Source of the DNA: Marinobacterium rhizophilum DSM 18822 | GTDB lineage: Bacteria; Pseudomonadota; Gammaproteobacteria; Pseudomonadales; Balneatricaceae | DNA length: 64,000 bases | Direction of reading: 5' to 3' | Assembly (NCBI RefSeq): GCF_000378045.1 | Contig: NZ_KB899094.1 | Location: 1-64,000 of the forward strand | Shown here: piece after piece, positions 35,759 to 44,960 of the stretch | How positions within the stretch are numbered: position 1 is the stretch's first letter | Layout of the letters: every line of letters starts with the position of its first letter | Notes under the pieces: generated by a model | What the model saw: only the letters and a program-made list of their open reading frames with translations | What the model was told of the DNA's origin: nothing | The model's database searches: none | Made by a program: the position numbers and the translations under genes

Positions 35759-36442
35759 ATGAAAACAATTGATCTGACAAGCAGCACCGTACGCGACCTC
35801 AACCAGGCGCTGCACGAGCAGGCCCTGGAGTGCACCGAGCGTGAATGGGCGGTGACCAACCCCAAAGGACAGCACAACCTGGCGGTGGGCCTGGATCAGA
35901 AGCTGGCGGTCGATATTCATGGCCACGCCGGATATTTCTGCGCCGGCATGAACAAGAAGGCGCACATCGTGGTGCACGGCAACGCCGGCCAGGGTCTGGC
36001 CGAGAATATGATGTCCGGCACCGTGCGGGTGAAGGGCGATGCCTCCCAGGCGGCCGGTGCCACGGCCCAGGGCGGCCTGCTGGTGATCGAAGGCAATGCC
36101 GGCGCGCGTTGCGGCATCTCGATGAAGGGCGTCGACATCGTCGTCAAGGGCAGCGTGGGTCACATGAGCTGTTTCATGGGCCAGTCCGGCTCCCTGGTGG
36201 TGTGTGGCGATGCCGGCGAGGCGCTGGGCGACTCCCTTTACGAGGTACATATCTACGTCAAGGGCGAGGTGAAGTCCCTCGGTGCCGACTGCATCGAGAA
36301 AGACATGCGTGCCGAGCATATCGAAGAGCTGAGCGGCCTGCTGAACCGCGCCGGTGTCGACGAGGATCCGGCGGCGTTTCGTCGCTACGGCTCCGCGCGC
36401 CAGCTGTATACGTTCAAGGTCGACAATGCATCTGCTTACTGA
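35759..36442 (+). CDS. mgsB: N-methylglutamate synthase subunit B (GltB C-terminal-like)
   Basis: 227 residues from the ATG at 35759 (GAGGGGAGAG upstream). It forms the right-handed beta-helix seen at the C-terminus of glutamate synthase alpha chains: a run of repeated Gly/Val-rich turns (KKAHIVVHGNAGQGLAENM, GAGRVKGDA-like, GGLLVIEGNAGARCGISMKG, GSLVVCGDAG). It probably scaffolds MgsA and MgsC. The position, 14 bp after mgsA, is the standard order. Confidence 0.92.
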   Translation: MKTIDLTSSTVRDLNQALHEQALECTEREWAVTNPKGQHNLAVGLDQKLAVDIHGHAGYFCAGMNKKAHIVVHGNAGQGLAENMMSGTVRVKGDASQAAGATAQGGLLVIEGNAGARCGISMKGVDIVVKGSVGHMSCFMGQSGSLVVCGDAGEALGDSLYEVHIYVKGEVKSLGADCIEKDMRAEHIEELSGLLNRAGVDEDPAAFRRYGSARQLYTFKVDNASAY

Positions 36443-36518
36443 ACAACGGGCTGAGAAAGCGACCTGCGTTGCCAGCGCTTTTACAGCCCGTTGATTTTGC
36501 ATGATTGAGGATTTGGAT

Positions 36519-37847
36519 ATGAGCAATGACAACAGCGTAAAAACCGGCCTGCGTGAATCGGCAACCTTTGATCGCAACACCATGGCGGAGATTCGCCGTG
36601 CCGCCGACACCGGCATCTATGACATCCGCGGCTTTGGCGCCAAGCGCAAGCTGCCCCATTTCGACGACCTGCTGTTCCTGGGTGCCAGCATGTCGCGCTA
36701 CCCGCTGGAAGGCTACCGCGAGAAGTGCAACACCTCGGTGACCCTGGGTGATCGTTTCGCCAAGAAGCCCATCGTGCTGGATATTCCGGTGACCATCGCC
36801 GGCATGAGCTTTGGTGCACTCTCGGCCAATGCCAAGGAAGCCCTGGGCCGTGGTGCCTCGATCGCCGGCACGTCCACCACCACCGGTGACGGCGGCATGA
36901 CGCCGGAGGAGCGCGGCCAGTCGAAAAAGCTGGTGTACCAGTACCTGCCATCGCGTTACGGCATGAACCCGGATGACCTGCGCAAGGCCGACGCCATCGA
37001 AGTGGTGCTGGGGCAGGGCGCCAAGCCCGGCGGCGGCGGCATGCTGCTGGGTCAGAAAATCACTGACCGCGTGGCCCAGATGCGCAACCTGCCCAAGGGT
37101 ATCGATCAGCGCTCTGCCTGCCGCCACCCGGACTGGACCGGTCCCGATGACTTGGCGATCAAGATCCAGGAACTGCGCGAGATCACCGACTGGCAGGTGC
37201 CGATCTACATCAAGGTCGGTGCAACCCGAACCTACTACGACGTCAAGCTGGCGGTGAAGGCCGGTGCCGATGTCATCGTCGTCGACGGCATGCAGGGCGG
37301 TACCGCGGCGACCCAGGACGTTTTTATCGAGCACGTCGGCATTCCGACCCTGGCGGCCATTCCGCAGGCCGTGCAGGCGCTGAAGGAAATGGGCATGCAC
37401 CGCAAGGTGCAGCTGATTGTCTCCGGCGGCATCCGTAACGGTGCCGATGTCGCCAAGTGCATGGCGCTGGGTGCTGATGCCGTGGCCATCGGAACCGCCG
37501 CCCTGGTCGCGCTGGGCTGCAACGACCCTAGATGGGACGAGGAGTACCAGAAGCTCGGTTCGGCTGCCGGTTTCTACGACGACTACCAGGAAGGCAAGGA
37601 CCCGGCCGGTATCTCGACCCAGGATCCCGAACTCATGAAGCGGCTCGATCCGGTGGAGGGCGGTCGCCGCCTGGCCAACTACCTGCGCGTGCTGACGCTC
37701 GAAGCCCAGACCCTGGCACGGGCGTGCGGCAAGAACGATCTGCGCAACCTGGAGCCGGAGGACCTGGTGGCCCTGACGGTTGAATCCGCCGCCATGGCAC
37801 GGGTCCCGCTGGCGGGCACGAGCTGGATTCCCGGCCAGTCATTCTGA
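36519..37847 (+). CDS. mgsC: N-methylglutamate synthase subunit C (glutamate synthase large-subunit domain)
   Basis: 442 residues from ATG 36519 (TGAGG eight bases upstream; 36501 is an alternative). This is the FMN-binding TIM barrel of glutamate synthase: [103 protein letters not shown], with late cysteines for a 3Fe-4S-like cluster. It catalyses the synthesis of N-methylglutamate. It is 76 bp after mgsB, within the same operon. Confidence 0.94.
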   Translation: MSNDNSVKTGLRESATFDRNTMAEIRRAADTGIYDIRGFGAKRKLPHFDDLLFLGASMSRYPLEGYREKCNTSVTLGDRFAKKPIVLDIPVTIAGMSFGALSANAKEALGRGASIAGTSTTTGDGGMTPEERGQSKKLVYQYLPSRYGMNPDDLRKADAIEVVLGQGAKPGGGGMLLGQKITDRVAQMRNLPKGIDQRSACRHPDWTGPDDLAIKIQELREITDWQVPIYIKVGATRTYYDVKLAVKAGADVIVVDGMQGGTAATQDVFIEHVGIPTLAAIPQAVQALKEMGMHRKVQLIVSGGIRNGADVAKCMALGADAVAIGTAALVALGCNDPRWDEEYQKLGSAAGFYDDYQEGKDPAGISTQDPELMKRLDPVEGGRRLANYLRVLTLEAQTLARACGKNDLRNLEPEDLVALTVESAAMARVPLAGTSWIPGQSF

Positions 37848-37857
37848 GGAGCCAGAG

Positions 37858-38742
37858 ATGAATCAGCAGCTGAATATTGACGACAAACGGATCGATGGCA
37901 AGGCAGTCGCGGCGCAGTTGCGCCGCGATATTGCCGGCCAGGTCCGCGCCCGGCGCGAGGCTGGGCTTGCACCACCGGGACTCGCGGTGGTGCTGGTCGG
38001 GGAAGACCCGGCTTCAAAGGTCTACGTCGGCAGCAAGGTCAAGGCCTGCGCCGAGGCCGGCTTTGTTTCAAAGACCTATCGTCTGGAAGCCGACACCGGT
38101 GAGGCAGAATTGCTGGCACTGATCGATGGGCTCAATGCCGATGCCGAGATTCACGGTATTCTGGTGCAATTGCCGCTGCCACCGCAGATCGATGTGCAGG
38201 CGGTGATCGAGCGCATCGATCCGGCCAAGGATGTGGATGGCTTCCATCCCTACAACCTGGGCCGCCTGGCCGGCAAGGCGCCGACGCTGCGGCCCTGTAC
38301 GCCCTATGGCTGCATGCGCCTGCTGAAAAATGCCGGCGTGGACTGCGTTGGCAAGAAGGCGGTGGTGATCGGGGCGTCGAACATCGTCGGCCGGCCAGTG
38401 GCGCTGGAGCTGCTGCTTGAGCGCGCCACTGTCACCGTCTGTCACAGCAAGACGGTCAATCTGGCCGATGAGGTGGCCCAGGCCGATATCGTCATTGCGG
38501 CGGTGGGTATTCCGGGCTTTATCAAGGGCAAGTGGATAAAGCCCGGCGCGGTGGTGATCGACGTGGGCATCAACCGTCTTGAGAGTGGCAAGCTGGCAGG
38601 GGATGTCGAGTACGACAGCGCGCAGCTCAGGGCGTCGAAGATCACCCCGGTACCCGGCGGCGTCGGGCCCATGACCATCGCCTGCCTGCTGCAGAACACG
38701 CTGGAGGCCTGCGAAGCGGTGGAAGCGTCGTTGTTGCACTGA
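37858..38742 (+). CDS. folD: Methylene-THF dehydrogenase / methenyl-THF cyclohydrolase
   Basis: 294 residues from ATG 37858 (GAGGAG before it). [24 protein letters not shown] is the substrate-binding signature with the catalytic Lys. [52 protein letters not shown] (NADP) and [28 protein letters not shown] complete FolD. It turns methylene-THF made from N-methyl groups into 10-formyl-THF, which PurU then empties. It closes the purU-to-folD operon; a terminator follows at once. The genome may hold another, housekeeping copy. Confidence 0.95.
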   Translation: MNQQLNIDDKRIDGKAVAAQLRRDIAGQVRARREAGLAPPGLAVVLVGEDPASKVYVGSKVKACAEAGFVSKTYRLEADTGEAELLALIDGLNADAEIHGILVQLPLPPQIDVQAVIERIDPAKDVDGFHPYNLGRLAGKAPTLRPCTPYGCMRLLKNAGVDCVGKKAVVIGASNIVGRPVALELLLERATVTVCHSKTVNLADEVAQADIVIAAVGIPGFIKGKWIKPGAVVIDVGINRLESGKLAGDVEYDSAQLRASKITPVPGGVGPMTIACLLQNTLEACEAVEASLLH

Positions 38743-38760
38743 GCAAATGCTGCACTGAGC

Positions 38761-38797
38761 AAAGCCGCCCCCCGAAGATCCGGTGGGCGGCTTTTCT
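38761..38797 (+). terminator. Rho-independent terminator after folD
   Basis: AGCCGCCC (38763-38770) pairs with GGGCGGCT (38785-38792), followed by TTTTCTGTT. It lies 20 bp after the folD stop and ends the purU-folD transcript. Confidence 0.85.
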
Positions 38798-38881
38798 GTT
38801 GCAGCGCCGATTTTCAGGCAAGCCCGGCGGCGTAACACCATCGGTGCCGGCGACATTCTCGGTGCTGAACAGAGGCCCCAT

Positions 38882-39133
38882 GATGGGTTACACGTCGCAC
38901 GGGCGGCATCAGGCGCTGATATGCAGTGCCCAGGCGTCGTTCCACCCATCCTGCCTGATGTGAGCGGTTGTCCGGGTTAGCACGACATCAGGTGCAGAAA
39001 CCGTACGATGGGCTACAGGCCGCACGGGCGGCATCGGGCGCTGATATTCACTGCCCAGGCGTCGTTCCACCCATCCTGCCTGTGTGCGCGGATTTCCGGG
39101 TTAGCGCGACATCAGGTGCAGAAACCGTAGGAT
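38882..39133. repeat. Tandem duplication with 125-bp period
   Basis: Segments beginning GATGGGTTACACG at 38882 and GATGGGCTACAGG at 39007 run in parallel for about 120 bp with roughly nine of ten bases matching (shared CGTCGTTCCACCCATCCTGC and GACATCAGGTGCAGAAACCG). Each unit contains inverted CGTA-GGATGGG / CCCATCCT pieces. A third partial start is at about 39130. No coding frame is shared between the copies, so it looks like an intergenic palindromic repeat family. Confidence 0.85.
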
Positions 39134-39239
39134 GGGAGAAGCGATGACGCTGGTGCCGCTTGAGGTTTTCGCGGAATGTGCGCATCGCGTAGCCCATCAA
39201 TGTCGCCAGTTTTAGTGCAGGTTCGCTACCCGAACAAAC

Positions 39240-39278
39240 GGAAAAACCGCACGCCGGGTGGCCGGCGTGCGGTTTTTG
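39240..39278 (-). terminator. Rho-independent terminator for the eut-amt2 transcript
   Basis: AAAAACCGCACGCCGG (39242-39257) pairs perfectly with CCGGCGTGCGGTTTTT (39261-39276), a 16-bp stem with a three-base loop. The minus strand then reads TTTTTCC. It lies 17 bp past the stop of the small Amt partner and would work in both directions. Confidence 0.85.
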
Positions 39279-39294
39279 TTAGCGGGGCCGGCCC

Positions 39295-39459
39295 CTATTT
39301 ATGCTGCTTGAATGCTTCGTTTTCGTGCTTGATGATCGAGCGGATCAGCCCGACCACGATCACCGTGGCGCCGGCGACGAAGAGTCCCAGGGCCATTGGG
39401 TTGTCGGCGAAAGTGAAGTAGGCGCTGACGTTTTCCCAGGTGGTAATGGAGGTTCCCAT
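39295..39459 (-). CDS. Tiny single-TM protein paired with Amt copy 2
   Basis: 54 residues on the minus strand, from the ATG at 39459 (GGGAG-type site inside the end of the Amt gene). Parts in order: polar MGTSITTWENVSAYFTFADNP, one hydrophobic helix (about 23-42), then a tail IIKHENEAFKQHK. It aligns along its length with the 55-residue protein after Amt copy 1, most strongly in the WE-x-VSAYFTFAD core and the HE...HK tail. Only two bases separate it from the Amt stop, so it is surely co-translated. Function unknown; see findings. Confidence 0.85.
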   Translation of the reverse strand: MGTSITTWENVSAYFTFADNPMALGLFVAGATVIVVGLIRSIIKHENEAFKQHK

Positions 39460-39461
39460 GA

Positions 39462-40829
39462 TCAGGCTCCCTGCAGTTCAGTGTTGGCCAGTTTGTTCGG
39501 CACGTCGCTGGCGGCAATCGCCGGGACGCCCGCTTCCGGGTAAGGCTTGGCAAGGATCTCGACTTCGTCGATGCCGAGCTCTTCGCACTTCTCAGGTACC
39601 CGCAGCATGTTGAGCTTCTTCAGCAGCAGCGACAATCCGTAGCCCGGCAGGAAGCCGAGCGCAATCATCACGCCGGCAGAGGTCAGCTGGCCCATGAAGC
39701 TGATCGGCGGCAAGCCGTTGACGTTGGGTGTACCGGCGGCGAACACGCCGACCAGAATCACGGCAACAACACCGGTGAATCCGTGCACGGCGACCGCACC
39801 AACGGCATCGTCAATACCGAGGTTTTCCAGCAGTTTGGCGAAGTAGACTGCGGCGACACCCATGCAGGTGGCGATGATGAACGCCAGCCCCGGGTCGTAC
39901 AGATCCAGGCCCGCGGCCACGGAGATGATGCCGACCAGGCCGCCGGACATGGTCCAGAACGGGTCGCGGGTGGCAACGTAGCAGCCGATGATGCCGCCGG
40001 AAAAGCCCATCAGGGTATTGAAGGCAAACGCGGACAGGTTGGTCGGGTTACCGTAGATGGTGGTCCAGCCGGTGTCGCCGCCGTTGAAGATGATGCAGCC
40101 ACCGAGAAAGCCGAAGAAGCCGACGATGATCAGCATCAGTCCGATCAGGGTCATCGGCAGGCTGTGCGGCGAGATGGTCTGCGCCACGCCGTCGATAAAC
40201 TTGCCTTTGCGCGCACCCAGGTTGAGCAGAACGCCAAGGGTGAAGAAACCGGCAATGGCATGCACCACACCGGACGCGCCCACGTCGTGGTACCCAAGCT
40301 TAGTCAGCAGCCAGCCATCAGGATGCCAGCCCCAGGCCCCGCCCAGAATCCAGACCCCGCTGCCGAGTACGATGGTCAGGATAAGGAAAGCGCTGACGCG
40401 AATACGCTCGATCACGGCGCCCGACAGAATCGAGCCGGTGGTGGCACCAAAGAGTGCAAAGGCGGCCCAGAACACGCCGGTGCCCAGGTCCTTGGCATCG
40501 GGGCCCATGCTCTGCGACCAGGGCAGTGCGGCCGACGCCTCGGCGGGAATGAATCCGCCCGGGAAGGCGTTGTAGATCCACCAGCCGAACAGGTAGAAGG
40601 TTGGGATGATCACCACCAGGGCGAGAATGTTCTTGATGCCGGCGGCCAGCGCGTTCTTGCTGCGCGAAGCACCCATCTCGTAGGCCAGGAAGCCTGCGTG
40701 AATCAGGAACATAATGGCGGTACACCACCAGTAGAACACTTCCATGTTCATGGACTGGTGCATTTCGAAAATCGCTTGCTGGGCATCAAGCGCTGCCTGC
40801 AAGGACTCCAGGGTTGGCGTTTCAGACAT
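39462..40829 (-). CDS. Ammonium transporter family protein (Amt-type, copy 2)
   Basis: 455 residues, a paralogue of the protein at 23.7-25.0 kb with a 14-residue longer N-terminus. Pore His residues are in GASGVVHAIAGF and DDAVGAVAVHGFTG. The spans FGWWIYNAFPGG and FALFGATTGSILSGAVIERIR are nearly unchanged between copies. It begins 16 bp after eutC on the same strand, so ethanolamine ammonia-lyase, this transporter and the small partner form one transcript. In an ethanolamine operon it may recover ammonium that leaks out, or import the amine itself; the sequence alone does not decide. Confidence 0.92.
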   Translation of the reverse strand: MSETPTLESLQAALDAQQAIFEMHQSMNMEVFYWWCTAIMFLIHAGFLAYEMGASRSKNALAAGIKNILALVVIIPTFYLFGWWIYNAFPGGFIPAEASAALPWSQSMGPDAKDLGTGVFWAAFALFGATTGSILSGAVIERIRVSAFLILTIVLGSGVWILGGAWGWHPDGWLLTKLGYHDVGASGVVHAIAGFFTLGVLLNLGARKGKFIDGVAQTISPHSLPMTLIGLMLIIVGFFGFLGGCIIFNGGDTGWTTIYGNPTNLSAFAFNTLMGFSGGIIGCYVATRDPFWTMSGGLVGIISVAAGLDLYDPGLAFIIATCMGVAAVYFAKLLENLGIDDAVGAVAVHGFTGVVAVILVGVFAAGTPNVNGLPPISFMGQLTSAGVMIALGFLPGYGLSLLLKKLNMLRVPEKCEELGIDEVEILAKPYPEAGVPAIAASDVPNKLANTELQGA

Positions 40830-40845
40830 GGTTGTTTCCTCGTCT

Positions 40846-41694
40846 TTAGCAGTGGGAAAGGTTGGGGAGCAGAAAATTAGTGGCGGCTTTTGCGCCTTCG
40901 ATAACAGGGTCTTGCGAGCGGTCTTTGAGCTGTACGCCGGAGAGCCGGCGCTGGCGTGATTCCTTGAGCAGCAAGGTCAGTTTGTGCACCGCATCGCCGT
41001 AGATCAGCCCTGCCTTGCGTACATTGGATATGCAGTTGCGGCTGGCGTCGGTCAGTCCGACACGCGGCGCCCAGGTCATGTAGAGCCCCAGGCTGTCGGG
41101 CGAACTCAGGCCCGGCCGCTCGCCCACCAGGACCAGGGTGGTACGGGCATTGAGCAGTTCGCCCACCTCATCGCCGACAGCAACCCGGCCCTGGCGCACG
41201 ACGGTCAGCGGTGCGACGCTCCACTCTTCGCTGTCATGTTTGAGTGCGCTCAGCAGTGCGGTGAGAAATGGCAGGGTGTTTTCGCTGATTGCGCGGGAAG
41301 ACAGGCCATCGACAATCGCGATCGACAGGTCGAACCCGCTCGAGAGACTGGAGGCGCAGTCACGCAGGGCTTCGGCCGAGGTTTCATCCAGCCTGCGCCC
41401 AAGGTCAGGGCGTTGCAGGTAGGTGGGGCGATCTGGCGCTCGGCTATGCACCTGGAGTGTTTCGCCCAGGTTATAGGCCTGGGCCAGCGGCGCGAGCTGT
41501 GCCTCCAGCGCTGCCGTGTCCAGTGCCTGGTGTACTGCATCCTGGGCCTGGGCATGGGCCAGCTGGAAGTCAAGCAGGGCGGCGGTGGGAAGACTCACCC
41601 CGGCCCGCCCCAGGCCGATGCGCGCATCGGTATGGACGCGCAGTGCCTGCCACGCATTGGCGGTAACGAACCCGGCCTGTTTTCGCTGGCTCAT
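40846..41694 (-). CDS. eutC: Ethanolamine ammonia-lyase small subunit
   Basis: 282 residues. EutC signature stretches: TDARIGLGRAGVSLPTAALLDFQLAHAQAQDAVH near the N-terminus, IVDGLSSRAI, LVGERPGLSSPDSLGLYMTWAPRVGLTDASRNCISNVR, and the C-terminal YGDAVHKLTLLLKES. With EutB it makes the adenosylcobalamin enzyme that splits ethanolamine to acetaldehyde and ammonia. It overlaps eutB by four bases. No microcompartment (eutSKLMN), reactivase eutA or aldehyde dehydrogenase eutE is in the window. Confidence 0.95.
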   Translation of the reverse strand: MSQRKQAGFVTANAWQALRVHTDARIGLGRAGVSLPTAALLDFQLAHAQAQDAVHQALDTAALEAQLAPLAQAYNLGETLQVHSRAPDRPTYLQRPDLGRRLDETSAEALRDCASSLSSGFDLSIAIVDGLSSRAISENTLPFLTALLSALKHDSEEWSVAPLTVVRQGRVAVGDEVGELLNARTTLVLVGERPGLSSPDSLGLYMTWAPRVGLTDASRNCISNVRKAGLIYGDAVHKLTLLLKESRQRRLSGVQLKDRSQDPVIEGAKAATNFLLPNLSHC

Positions 41695-43130
41695 TGCATG
41701 TCTCCCTGCAGGGCCCGCGCGAGCGAGCCTGCGAAGGACGGCGGCATGCCCGCATTGGGGGTGAAACGCCCGGCATCCTGGAAAATCTGCATGCGTGTGA
41801 GCCAGTGCCCGAACTCGGGGGCCGGGCGCAAACCCAGGGCGCGGCGGGCGTAGAGCGCATCGTGGAACGAGGTGGTCTGGTAGTTCAGCATGATGTCATC
41901 GGAGCCGGGGATGCCCATGATGAAGGTACAGCCGGCCACGCCCAGCAGGGTGAGCAGGTTGTCCATGTCGTTCTGATCCGCCTGGGCGTGGTTGGTGTAG
42001 CAGATATCGCAGCCCATCGGCAGGCCAAGCAGCTTGGCACAGAAGTGATCTTCCAGGCCCGCGCGGATGATCTCCTTGCCGTTGAACAGGTACTCGGGGC
42101 CGATGAAGCCGACCACGGTGTTCACCAGCAGCGGCGAGAACTTGCGCGCCACCGCGTACGCGCGGGTTTCACAGGTTTGCTGATCCAGGCCATGGTGAGC
42201 ATTGGCGGAGAGCGAGCTGCCCTGGCCGGTTTCGAAATACATCACGTTATTGCCCACGGTACCGCGCTTGAGCGACAGGGCGGCGTCCTGGGCTTCTGCC
42301 AGGGTCGCGAGGTTGAAGCCGAAACTGCTGTTGGTGGCCTCGGTACCGCCGATCGACTGGAACACCAGGTCTACCGGTGCGCCTTTTTCCATGGCCTCCA
42401 GCGTGTTGGTGACATGGGTGAGGACGCAGGACTGGGTCGGAATGCCGTACTCCTGTATCACCCCGTCCATCATCTTCATCAGCTTGATCGCCTGGGCCAG
42501 GTTATCGGTCGCCGGGTTGATGCCGATGACCGCGTCGCCGTTACCGTAGAGCAGGCCGTCGAGGATACTGGCGGCGATGCCGGTAACGTCATCGGTGGGG
42601 TGGTTGGGTTGCAAACGCGTCGAAAGATGACCGGGCAGGCCGAGCGTATTGCGAAACGCCGAAGAGACATGGCACTTCTGTGCCACCAGGATCAGGTCCT
42701 GGTTGCGCATCAGCTTGCACACGGCGGCGGCCATCTCCGGTGTAATGCCGGGGCGTAGCGCGATCAGGCGCTCGATGCTGGCGTCGTCGCTGAGCAGCCA
42801 GTTGCGAAAATCACCCACGGTCAGGTGGCTTATCGGCGCAAAGGCGACGGGGTCGTGGTCGTCGATGATCAGGCGGGTGACCTCATCCTGCTCGTAGGGG
42901 ATGAGCAGGTCCTGCAGGAACTGCTGCAGCGGAACATCGGCCAGCACCCGCTGTGCCACGGCGCGTTCTTCGGCCGATTCGGCCGCGACACCGGCCAGCC
43001 GGTCGCCGGAGCGCTCGGGCGTGGCTTTGGCCATCACATCGGCGAGATCGCGAAAACCGTAGGTGCGGGTGCCAAGCACGTAACGGTAAGCGCTGCGTGC
43101 GGGTCGGGTTGGGTGTGGATCGGCAACCAT
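41691..43130 (-). CDS. eutB: Ethanolamine ammonia-lyase large subunit
   Basis: 479 residues, slightly longer than the usual 453-465. Typical segments: RTYGFRDLADVMAKATPERSGDRLAGVAA, DEVTRLIIDDHD, ITPEMAAAVCKLMRNQDLILVAQKC, GDAVIGINPATDN, VDLVFQSIGGTEATNSSFGFNL, YFETGQGSSLSANAHHG, GFIGPEYLFNGKEIIRAGLEDHFCAKLLGLPMGCDICYTNH. It is the catalytic TIM-barrel subunit. The gene diverges from an AraC-type regulator across 188 bp. A CCCGCCA/TGGCGGG hairpin (43152-43172) lies in its leader. Confidence 0.95.
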   Translation of the reverse strand: MVADPHPTRPARSAYRYVLGTRTYGFRDLADVMAKATPERSGDRLAGVAAESAEERAVAQRVLADVPLQQFLQDLLIPYEQDEVTRLIIDDHDPVAFAPISHLTVGDFRNWLLSDDASIERLIALRPGITPEMAAAVCKLMRNQDLILVAQKCHVSSAFRNTLGLPGHLSTRLQPNHPTDDVTGIAASILDGLLYGNGDAVIGINPATDNLAQAIKLMKMMDGVIQEYGIPTQSCVLTHVTNTLEAMEKGAPVDLVFQSIGGTEATNSSFGFNLATLAEAQDAALSLKRGTVGNNVMYFETGQGSSLSANAHHGLDQQTCETRAYAVARKFSPLLVNTVVGFIGPEYLFNGKEIIRAGLEDHFCAKLLGLPMGCDICYTNHAQADQNDMDNLLTLLGVAGCTFIMGIPGSDDIMLNYQTTSFHDALYARRALGLRPAPEFGHWLTRMQIFQDAGRFTPNAGMPPSFAGSLARALQGDMQ

Positions 43131-43318
43131 GCGTTTACCTTTATGTCTAACCCCGCCAGAGGATATGGCGGGAATGGTTTTTGCTTATAACCAAGGTATC
43201 AAGGTGACGATGCTGCCCGTTATCGGATTTCGGCAAATCGTTAAAAATTCATTTAATTCAATTACTTATGATGGATCATTGCGATTGTCCGTAATATCTG
43301 GCGTAGATAAGCACCGAC

Positions 43319-44296
43319 ATGAATCACCTGAACCCGCGCACCTTTGCACCAAATGAGTGCCCCCATCTGGCCACCGCCATCGCATACGATGCCGACGAGC
43401 ACGCCTGCAACCTGACCAACTGGCAGCAGCGCTACGATCAGATTAGCGCCGGCCAGTTTCTCGGCAGCATTGCTGAGCTGAGTGGGGAGCAACTGCAGGT
43501 GTTCCACGAGTTCACCAACCAGAGCCTGCATCAGACCTGCAACGTATGGCCCGACAGCATTTGGCTGGGGATTGCCGCAGAGCCCGGCGCCGATAGCCGG
43601 ATCAACGGTATCGGGGTGGGTGACAATGAACTGATGTGCCGCCCCGGTAATTGCGAATTCGAGCTGATGACGCCGGAACAGCACCATATCTACGGTATCG
43701 TCGCGCGCAAGGCGGAGCTGGTTCGCTCAGCCGAGCTACAGGGCATCGAAATCGACTGGCGCGACTTCAGCGCCCATGCGCGTTTGAGCATCCCGGCGCA
43801 GACGATGGCCAACCTGCGCTTCCTGCTGCACCGCTTGCTGCGCGAACCCACGGTACTGCCAGGGGCGCGCCTGCAGCAGGACATCATCATGATGGTGCTG
43901 CTGGAGATTCTGGATCGGGAGAGCCCGAGCGCGGAAACCGCCCCGAGCTACACGCGGCGCAAGCGCGTGGTCGATCGGGTTATCGCCTATATGGAGGCGA
44001 ACCGGGAACAGCCGGTGATGATTACCGAGCTGTGCAGCCGGGTTGGCGCCAGCCGGCGCACACTGCAATACAGCTTCGAAAGCATTGTTGGCCTCAGCCC
44101 CGTGCAATACCTGCGTGCGACCCGCCTGAACGGGGTGCGTCGAGGGCTGCTGAAGGCGAAGCCGGGGACGACCGTGGCGGATGTCGCCGCCGAATGGGGC
44201 TTTGTGCACCTGAGCCAGTTCGCCAAGGACTACCGCGAACTGTTTGGCGAGAAGCCTTCAGACACACTGGAAAAGTACGCGCCGCTCCCGTTTTAA
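43319..44296 (+). CDS. AraC-family regulator, probable ethanolamine regulator (EutR-like)
   Basis: 325 residues. The N-terminal 210 form an effector domain; the C-terminal 100 hold a double AraC helix-turn-helix (RVIAYMEANREQPVMITELCSRVGASRRTLQYSFES, then YLRATRLNGVRRGLL and VADVAAEWGFVHLSQFAKDYRELFGEKPSDTL). In enterobacteria EutR senses ethanolamine with adenosylcobalamin. Here the divergent position next to eutB argues for the same job. Symbol withheld because the N-terminus is not diagnostic by eye. Confidence 0.85.
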   Translation: MNHLNPRTFAPNECPHLATAIAYDADEHACNLTNWQQRYDQISAGQFLGSIAELSGEQLQVFHEFTNQSLHQTCNVWPDSIWLGIAAEPGADSRINGIGVGDNELMCRPGNCEFELMTPEQHHIYGIVARKAELVRSAELQGIEIDWRDFSAHARLSIPAQTMANLRFLLHRLLREPTVLPGARLQQDIIMMVLLEILDRESPSAETAPSYTRRKRVVDRVIAYMEANREQPVMITELCSRVGASRRTLQYSFESIVGLSPVQYLRATRLNGVRRGLLKAKPGTTVADVAAEWGFVHLSQFAKDYRELFGEKPSDTLEKYAPLPF

Positions 44297-44474
44297 GCAG
44301 CACTGCCCGTTACTGGGTGAAGGGCGCAGGGCGCAGGGTGAAGGACGCAGAGGTGCAGGCATCGCTGCGCGTAATGTTGCAGGCACAGGGCGGACGTTTC
44401 AGTGAGTGCGGCCAGGATACTCTGCATGGCACAGAGCGTCTCATTGAAGTCACAGCCGCCGATATCCGGTCGCA

Positions 44475-44960
44475 CTAAACCAACAGTGTCACCAAGCCGA
44501 GTAAAAGCACCCCACCCAGAACGACATATCTGGCATACGGCCTGGTGGTAGCTCCGGGTTCCTGTTCAGCCTGTGAGGCAGGCACCGGCTGCGCTTGCAA
44601 TACTTCAGCCTGCGGTAACGCCTCGATTTGCGGAACGGTTTTATGCACCGGTGCCGCTGTTGAATCTCGCCCGAATTCCCTCTCATCTGCTGGCACCGGT
44701 GTGGATTCTGGCGACCCTGGCTGGACTAACGGTGGTTCCGGATCGGGTGCAATCTGGAACACGGGCGCCTGTATGGTGCCCAACTCCGGTGCAGCCTCCT
44801 GTGCCCTTGCTCTATCAACCGTATCATCGGGAACCTGGGCGGTTTCGGTCCTCTCGGTCTCAAGCGAAGCCTCTTTCTTCTTCCATGCCGCCGCCTCTTC
44901 AGGCGTCAAGGGCGCAAGTTGAGCGGCAAAATCTTCAAGCTCATCCAATCCATTAAACAT
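44475..44960 (-). CDS. Proline/glutamate-rich tail-anchored hypothetical protein
   Basis: About 161 residues from the ATG at 44960 (GGAG nine bases upstream); the frame is open to 45023. The N-terminal 40 residues look folded (FNGLDELEDFAAQLAPLTPEEAAAWKKKE), followed by a long low-complexity acidic stretch rich in Pro, Glu, Gln and Ala. A single C-terminal hydrophobic helix (about 145-161, VLGGVLLLGLVTLLV) ends the protein, giving a tail-anchor layout with the bulk in the cytoplasm. No family recognised. It stands alone between two regulators and a REP pair. Confidence 0.6.
   Translation of the reverse strand: MFNGLDELEDFAAQLAPLTPEEAAAWKKKEASLETERTETAQVPDDTVDRARAQEAAPELGTIQAPVFQIAPDPEPPLVQPGSPESTPVPADEREFGRDSTAAPVHKTVPQIEALPQAEVLQAQPVPASQAEQEPGATTRPYARYVVLGGVLLLGLVTLLV

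Noticed and set aside
39783-40880. Long plus-strand frame opposite the second Amt gene
   Set aside because: The minus strand encodes a complete Amt protein with pore histidines. The plus-strand product is rich in Asp, Gln and His, as expected of an antisense shadow.
41694-42758. 354-codon plus-strand frame over eutB
   Set aside because: Antisense shadow of the ethanolamine ammonia-lyase large subunit.
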